Made by a program: the position numbers and the translations under genes | NCBI GenBank assembly: GCA_963548155.1 | Contig: CAUUTP010000082.1 | Coordinates: 1-8,972 of the forward strand | DNA: 8,972 nt | Reading direction: 5' to 3' | DNA from: Eikenella sp963548155 | GTDB lineage: Bacteria; Pseudomonadota; Gammaproteobacteria; Burkholderiales; Neisseriaceae | Notes under the pieces: model-generated | The model's database searches: none | What the model saw: only the letters and a program-made list of their open reading frames with translations | What the model was told of the DNA's origin: nothing | In this document: positions 4,529 to 8,972 of the stretch, one piece after another | Layout: the number at the start of each line of letters is the position of its first letter | How positions within the stretch are numbered: position 1 is the first letter of the stretch

Positions 4529-7500
4529 TTACTGGTCGTTATGCAGGTCGCGTTTCTCTTCTTCGCTCAGCCCCTCTTCGGCGGCGGCAACGTAGAGTTC
4601 GGCCTGCTCGGGGCTGATGTTGGTGTGGGCAGCCGCCATTTCGGTTTCGTGTTGGGACGGTTTAAACAGTTTGCGTACCAACACGTAGAATAGCGGCACC
4701 AGGAATACTGACAGCAACGTACCGACAGACATCCCCCAGAATACGGTGGTGCCGATGGCGCGTTGGCTGGCGGAGCTGGCGCCGGAGGCGATATACAGCG
4801 GCACCACGCCTAAGATGAAGGCGAAGGAAGTCATCAGAATCGGGCGGAAACGCAGGTGGGCGGCGGCCAAGGCCGATTCCATCGCGCTCTTGCCTTGCGC
4901 TTGCAGGTCTTTGGCAAATTCGATAATCAGAATCGCGTTTTTCGCGCTCAAGCCGATTACGGTAATCATACCGACCATGAAATAGATGTCGTTGAAGAAC
5001 ACCTCTCGGATGTGGAATACGCCGTTGAATAGGTTGCGGCCGAACACGCCCAGCACCACGCCGAGGAAGCCCAAGGGAGCAACCAGCAGCACGGCAGCGG
5101 GAATCGACCAGCTTTCATACAGGGCGGCCAGCACGAGGAAGGTGGCCAGCAATACGAAGCCGTAGAGCATGGTACGCTGGGAAGAGCCGCTGGCCTGTTG
5201 GCGCGATTCACCTGCCCATTCCACGCTGTAGCCGTCCATCTGCGACACGATGCGTTCTACCTCGGCCATAGCATCGCCGCTGGCGAAGCCGGGTTTGACC
5301 GCGCCACTAATCGACATGGCGGGATAGCCGTTGAAGCGGGTGCTCTGCTCCATGCCGGCTTCCCATGAGGCGCTAACCACAGTGGAAAGCGGTACGGCCA
5401 CGCCTTGGCCGTTAGGCACGGTCATAGCCAGAATTTGCTCGGCCTGCATACGGGCCTGGGGCACGGCTTGCACATACACTTTTTGCAGGCGGCCGTTATT
5501 GGGGAAGTCGTTTACATATGCTCCGCCAAGAGCCGTACCCAAGGTGCTGCGGATAGAAGCCATGCTGATGCCTTGTGCGGCAGCGGCGGCGCGGTCGATG
5601 GTGAGCTTGAGCTGCGGTGCGTCTTCCAAGCCGGCGGCACGGGTGTCGCCGAACATCGGGTTTTTGCGCATTTCAGCAATCAGCTTGTTGCGTGCTTCCA
5701 CCAAGGCTTGGTGGCCGTGGTTGTTGCGGTCTTGCAGGTAGAACTCCAAGCCGCCGTTACCCAGCTCGCGGATGGGCGGCGGATTCACAGCGATGGCGAA
5801 ACCGTCGCGGATCATGCCGCTGCCCATGAAGGCACCGGTCAGTTTTTGAGAAATACTGGCCGCGTCTTCGCCCGGGCCTTTACGTTCGTCCCAGTTTTTC
5901 AAAATCACAAAGCCCATAGCCATGTTCTGGCCGCTACCTGAAAAGCTGAAGCCGGATACGGTAAATATATCTTTCACGCCGGGTGTATTTTGAGCAATCT
6001 GCTCCACGGCCAGCAGGGTTTTGTCGGTACGCTCTTTGGTGGCGCCAGCAGGCAGCTGGATGCTGACCATCAGGTTGCCTTGGTCTTCCGACGGCAGGAA
6101 GGAAGACGGGATATGGGTGTAGAGCAGGCCGGCGGCAGCTACCAGAGCCAAGTACACAATCAACATACGCCCGGCACGGTGTAGCAGGGCGGCCACCCAG
6201 CCTTCGTAGCGCTTGTTACCGGCGGTGAATTTGCGGTTGAACCAGCCGAAGAAGCCGGTTTTTTCCTCGTGATATCCTTTCTCAATCGGTTTGAGCAATG
6301 AAGCGCACAAGGCCGGCGTGAGCGACAGGGCGAGGAAAGCGGAGAAGGCGATGGAGAGTACCATGGTGATGGCAAACTGCTGATAGATTTTGCCGGTGGC
6401 ACCGCTGAACATGGCCAGCGGTACGAACACGGAAATCAACACGGCGGTAATGCCGACCACGGCGCCGGAGATCTGACCCATGGCCTTATGCGTGGCTTCA
6501 CGCGGCGGTAGGCCTTCTTCCGACATGATGCGTTCCACGTTTTCCACCACCACAATGGCGTCGTCTACCACAATACCGATTACCAGCACCATGGCAAACA
6601 TAGTCAGTACGTTGATCGACATGCCGAAATAATAGATGCCGGCAAAACCGCCCAAGAGTGAAATCGGCACCACGATGGTGGGGATTAAGGTGTAGCGGAT
6701 GTTTTGCAGGAACACAAACATCACAATGAACACCAACACCATGGCTTCCACCAAGGTGTGTACCACCTGTTCGATGGAGATTTCCACAAAGGTGGACGTA
6801 TCGTACGGGGCGCTCCAGGTAACATCACCGGGGAAATACTGCTCCAATTTTGCCATACGTTCTTTTACCAGCGTGGCAGTGGCAGTGGCGTTACCGCTGT
6901 TGGACAGCATCACGGCCATACCAACGGTCGGCTTGCCGTTGAGGCGGGTGCTGGCAGAGTAGTCTTGCGAACCCAGCTCGATTTTGGCCACATCGCGCAG
7001 ATAAACGTTGGCACCGTTTGTGTTGCTGCGCAGGATGATGTTGCCGAACTCTTCCGGAGTGCTGAGCTGGCCGTCGGCGGTGATGGTGGCGGTAATGGTT
7101 TGCCCTTGGCTGGCCGGCAGCGAACCGAGCGAGCCAGCGGAAATTTGCACGTTTTGCGCGCTGATGGCGGCGGAAACGTCGGCAAAAGAGAGGTTGAAGT
7201 TTTGCAGTTTCTGCGGGTCTACCCAAATACGCATGGCGCGCTCGGCCGCAAACAGACGTACCGCACCCACGCCTTCAACACGCTGCAATTCGGGCACGAT
7301 GTTGCGCTTGGCATAGTCGGCCATTTCTTCCAAGTCTTGGGTTTGCGAAGAGAGCGCCACCACCATCAGGAAGTTGGAGCGGGATTTGGATACGCTCACG
7401 CCGTATTGTTGCACGGTAGCCGGCAGGCTGGACAACACTTCGTTCAGCTTGTTGTTCACTTCCAGCTGTGCCACGTCTTCATCGGTATCGGGGGTGAAGG

Positions 7501-7777
7501 TGAGGGTAACGCTACCTGAACCGCTGGAGTCGGCAGAAGTAGACATATAGTCCAAGCCTTCTACGCCGTTCATATTACGTTCGATCACAGCCAACACGCT
7601 GTCTTCCATCACCTGGGCGGAAGCGCCGGGGTAGGTGGCGGTGAGGTTGAACGTAGGCGCGGCAACAGATGGATATTGCGATACTGGCAGTTTTTGGATG
7701 GCCAGTACGCCCGCCAAAATAATAAAGATGGAAATAACCCATGCGAACACGGGGCGGTCGATAAAGAATTTAGCCAT
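4529..7777 (-). CDS. mtrD: RND multidrug efflux transporter MtrD
   Basis: The inner-membrane pump of the hydrophobic and amphiphilic efflux (HAE-1) RND family, an AcrB homologue. It works as a trimer, exchanging protons for drugs, detergents, bile salts or host peptides and passing them to the MtrC-MtrE conduit.

The N-terminus MAKFFIDRPVFAWVI is the usual first membrane helix. The proton relay is present: Asp405 and Asp406 in IVVDDAIVVVENVER, and Lys946 in GLSAKNAIL. The switch loop in the drug pocket reads GFSFSGSGQN, with Phe610 and Phe612 and Gly614 and Gly616. Twelve membrane helices and two large periplasmic loops fit the sequence.

The length is 1082 residues, about 15 more than I recall for the gonococcal protein. 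There is an acidic cytoplasmic tail from about residue 1042.

AAAGGGG overlaps the mtrC stop 9 nt before the ATG, which suggests coupled translation. Confidence 0.98.
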   Translation of the reverse strand: MAKFFIDRPVFAWVISIFIILAGVLAIQKLPVSQYPSVAAPTFNLTATYPGASAQVMEDSVLAVIERNMNGVEGLDYMSTSADSSGSGSVTLTFTPDTDEDVAQLEVNNKLNEVLSSLPATVQQYGVSVSKSRSNFLMVVALSSQTQDLEEMADYAKRNIVPELQRVEGVGAVRLFAAERAMRIWVDPQKLQNFNLSFADVSAAISAQNVQISAGSLGSLPASQGQTITATITADGQLSTPEEFGNIILRSNTNGANVYLRDVAKIELGSQDYSASTRLNGKPTVGMAVMLSNSGNATATATLVKERMAKLEQYFPGDVTWSAPYDTSTFVEISIEQVVHTLVEAMVLVFIVMFVFLQNIRYTLIPTIVVPISLLGGFAGIYYFGMSINVLTMFAMVLVIGIVVDDAIVVVENVERIMSEEGLPPREATHKAMGQISGAVVGITAVLISVFVPLAMFSGATGKIYQQFAITMVLSIAFSAFLALSLTPALCASLLKPIEKGYHEEKTGFFGWFNRKFTAGNKRYEGWVAALLHRAGRMLIVYLALVAAAGLLYTHIPSSFLPSEDQGNLMVSIQLPAGATKERTDKTLLAVEQIAQNTPGVKDIFTVSGFSFSGSGQNMAMGFVILKNWDERKGPGEDAASISQKLTGAFMGSGMIRDGFAIAVNPPPIRELGNGGLEFYLQDRNNHGHQALVEARNKLIAEMRKNPMFGDTRAAGLEDAPQLKLTIDRAAAAAQGISMASIRSTLGTALGGAYVNDFPNNGRLQKVYVQAVPQARMQAEQILAMTVPNGQGVAVPLSTVVSASWEAGMEQSTRFNGYPAMSISGAVKPGFASGDAMAEVERIVSQMDGYSVEWAGESRQQASGSSQRTMLYGFVLLATFLVLAALYESWSIPAAVLLVAPLGFLGVVLGVFGRNLFNGVFHIREVFFNDIYFMVGMITVIGLSAKNAILIIEFAKDLQAQGKSAMESALAAAHLRFRPILMTSFAFILGVVPLYIASGASSASQRAIGTTVFWGMSVGTLLSVFLVPLFYVLVRKLFKPSQHETEMAAAHTNISPEQAELYVAAAEEGLSEEEKRDLHNDQ
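5931..5942 (+). repeat. Degenerate DUS in the MtrD switch-loop codons (10 of 12)
   Basis: The plus strand reads CCGCTACCTGAA and continues AA, matching the DUS at the last ten bases. Read as the gene, it encodes Ser613, Gly614 and Ser615 and the first two bases of Gly616 in the drug-pocket switch loop. It may be a chance word from Gly/Ser codons or a weak uptake signal. Confidence 0.3.
7509..7520 (+). repeat. Near-match DUS in mtrD (11 of 12)
   Basis: The plus strand reads ACGCTACCTGAA, with only the second base unlike the DUS. It encodes Ser87, Gly88, Ser89 and part of Val90 in the segment SSGSGSVTLTF. This is the second Ser-Gly-Ser site in mtrD that uses DUS-like codons. Confidence 0.4.
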
Positions 7778-7791
7778 TTACACACGCCCCT

Positions 7792-8972
7792 TTATTTGGC
7801 TTGGGAAGCGGATTGGGCGGCCGGAGCAGAAGCTGCCGCGCCGGATTGGGCCGGAGCAGAAGCGCTGTTGGGCCTGGCCGGAGCGGCAGGTGCGCCGGAT
7901 TGCTGCGGTTGAGAGGCTTGCCATTCTTGGGTTTTCACTTTTTGCGCCCCCCTCATGCCGGCAATCATGGTGCCGTCCATGGCCACTTTGTCGCCGTCTT
8001 TCAGCCCGCCGGTAATAATCCAGTTGTTGCCGCTTTGGCCGGCAATGGTTACTTCTTGTGGGCGCATCGAGCCGTCGGCGGCCACGACAACCACGGTGTC
8101 TTTCGCACCACGGGTAACAGCACGCTGCGGAATGAGGTAGGCGCTGTTGGCTTGTGCCTGTGGTAGGCGTACGCGCACATACAGGCCGGGCAACAGGATG
8201 TTGTCATCGTTCGGCACTTCCACCCGCAGGGAAACTTGGCCGGTGGTTTCGTTTACTGTCGGGTCAGTAAACAGCAGGCGGCCTTTTTGCGGGTATTCAC
8301 TGCCGTCTTCCAGAATAATGGTTACCTCCACCGCGCCGTTTACCGCGCTCATCTGGCCTTCGGCAATCTGGCGGCGCAGTTTCATCACCTCCAGCGCAGA
8401 CTGGGTAACGTTCACATACATCGGATTGGTTTGTTGGATAGTGGCCAGCACGGTTGCACCGCCGGCAGTGAGCAATGCGCCTTCAGATACGTTGGAGCGG
8501 CCGATATAGCCGGAAATCGGCGCGGTGATGCGAGCGTGGTTTACATTTACCTGTGCCGAGCGGATAGCGGCGCGGGCGGCGTTTACATTGGCCGCAGCAG
8601 AGCGTTGGGCGGCCACGGCAGCATCGTATTCCTGTTTGCTGATGGCATCGGCGGCCACCAAGGGCTGGTAGCGTGCCAAATCGGCATTGGCTTTAGCCTG
8701 AGCGGCTTCGGCGGCAGCCAGCTGGGCGCGTGCGCTGGCGAGGCCGGCTGAGTAGCTGGCGTCGTCCAGTTGATACAGCGCCTGGCCGGCCTGTACATAA
8801 CTGCCTTCTTGGAACAGGCGGCGTTTGATGATGCCGCTCACCTGCGGGCGCACTTCAGCAGAACGGAAAGATTCCAATCGGCCGGGCAGCTCAGTGCTGA
8901 TTGTGGTGTCTTCTGCCTTTACGGTGAGCACGCTTACCACTAATTCTGGCGCCCCTTGTTGTTGCTGCTGTT
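7792..8972 (-). CDS. mtrC: Periplasmic adaptor lipoprotein MtrC (5' end outside window)
   Basis: The membrane fusion protein (AcrA/HlyD type) that links MtrD to MtrE across the periplasm. The frame stays open to the window edge, so 393 codons and two bases are seen. The true start, signal peptide and lipid-bearing cysteine lie beyond 8972. The GTG at 8940 is an internal Val, because the frame upstream reads QQQQQGAPELV and joins the family's VVSVLTV beta-strand.

The order is typical: RLESFRSAEVRPQVSGII (first lipoyl half), RLFQEGSYVQAGQALYQLD, an alpha-helical hairpin rich in Ala, then ITAPISGYIGRSNVSEG (second lipoyl half). Next comes the beta-barrel region with ETTGQVSLRVEVPND, followed by QRAVTRGAKDTV. 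The gonococcal protein is very similar throughout.

The last 40 or so residues form an Ala/Pro/Ser/Gln-rich tail built partly from a short DNA repeat. mtrD follows after 14 nt. Confidence 0.96.
   Translation of the reverse strand, partial: QQQQQGAPELVVSVLTVKAEDTTISTELPGRLESFRSAEVRPQVSGIIKRRLFQEGSYVQAGQALYQLDDASYSAGLASARAQLAAAEAAQAKANADLARYQPLVAADAISKQEYDAAVAAQRSAAANVNAARAAIRSAQVNVNHARITAPISGYIGRSNVSEGALLTAGGATVLATIQQTNPMYVNVTQSALEVMKLRRQIAEGQMSAVNGAVEVTIILEDGSEYPQKGRLLFTDPTVNETTGQVSLRVEVPNDDNILLPGLYVRVRLPQAQANSAYLIPQRAVTRGAKDTVVVVAADGSMRPQEVTIAGQSGNNWIITGGLKDGDKVAMDGTMIAGMRGAQKVKTQEWQASQPQQSGAPAAPARPNSASAPAQSGAAASAPAAQSASQAK
7809..7863. repeat. Short direct repeat in the 3' end of mtrC
   Basis: CGGATTGGGC followed by CCGGAGCAGAAGC occurs at 7809-7833 and again, 3 nt shorter, at 7842-7863. 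The length difference keeps the reading frame. The repeat encodes parts of the Ala/Ser/Pro-rich tail (SAPAQSG and ASAPAAQSAS). It looks like a product of slippage or small duplication. Confidence 0.65.

Noticed and set aside
7411..7422. GGTAGCCGG in mtrD as another DUS
   Set aside because: It matches only GGTAGCC, without the CTGAA half, so it falls below what chance would give.
7792..8940. mtrC starting at GTG 8940
   Set aside because: The frame continues upstream to the window edge, and the Val falls inside a conserved beta-strand after the usual linker. The true start is outside.

Overview
The window looks like chromosomal DNA of a Neisseriaceae bacterium, most probably Eikenella. Two things point there. 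First, the 12-mer AGGCTACCTGAA, the Eikenella dialect of the DNA uptake sequence (DUS), occurs eight times perfectly, always between genes. Second, the proteins read as close relatives of Neisseria MtrC, MtrD, MtrE and oligopeptidase A. The DNA is GC-rich and densely coding. No tRNA, rRNA, CRISPR array or complete mobile element is visible.

All five genes lie on the minus strand, so transcription runs right to left. From the right edge: mtrC (5' end cut off by the window), mtrD and mtrE form a tripartite RND multidrug efflux operon. MtrC is the periplasmic adaptor lipoprotein, MtrD the proton-driven inner-membrane pump and MtrE the outer-membrane channel. mtrC and mtrD are 14 nt apart. mtrD and mtrE are separated by 61 nt that hold a perfect 16-bp inverted pair of DUS. 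After mtrE there is a good intrinsic terminator, itself nested inside a second inverted DUS pair. The operon promoter and the usual regulator (mtrR in Neisseria) would lie beyond the right edge.

Next comes a small unrecognised gene (121 codons) with its own candidate -10 box. A 229-nt gap follows, holding three DUS, two of them as a hairpin, and a G-rich run that could form a quadruplex. The last gene is prlC/opdA, encoding the M3 zinc metallopeptidase oligopeptidase A. Its real start is probably a GTG at 2123, not the TTG at 2159. The leftmost 52 bases may be the terminus of an insertion sequence lying outside the window; this is tentative.

The window is largely ordinary core genome. I found no clear new multigene system. 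The points most worth a second look are the DUS hairpin inside the efflux operon, the nested DUS/terminator structure, the small unknown gene, the low-complexity tails on MtrC and MtrE, and the G-rich tract before prlC.
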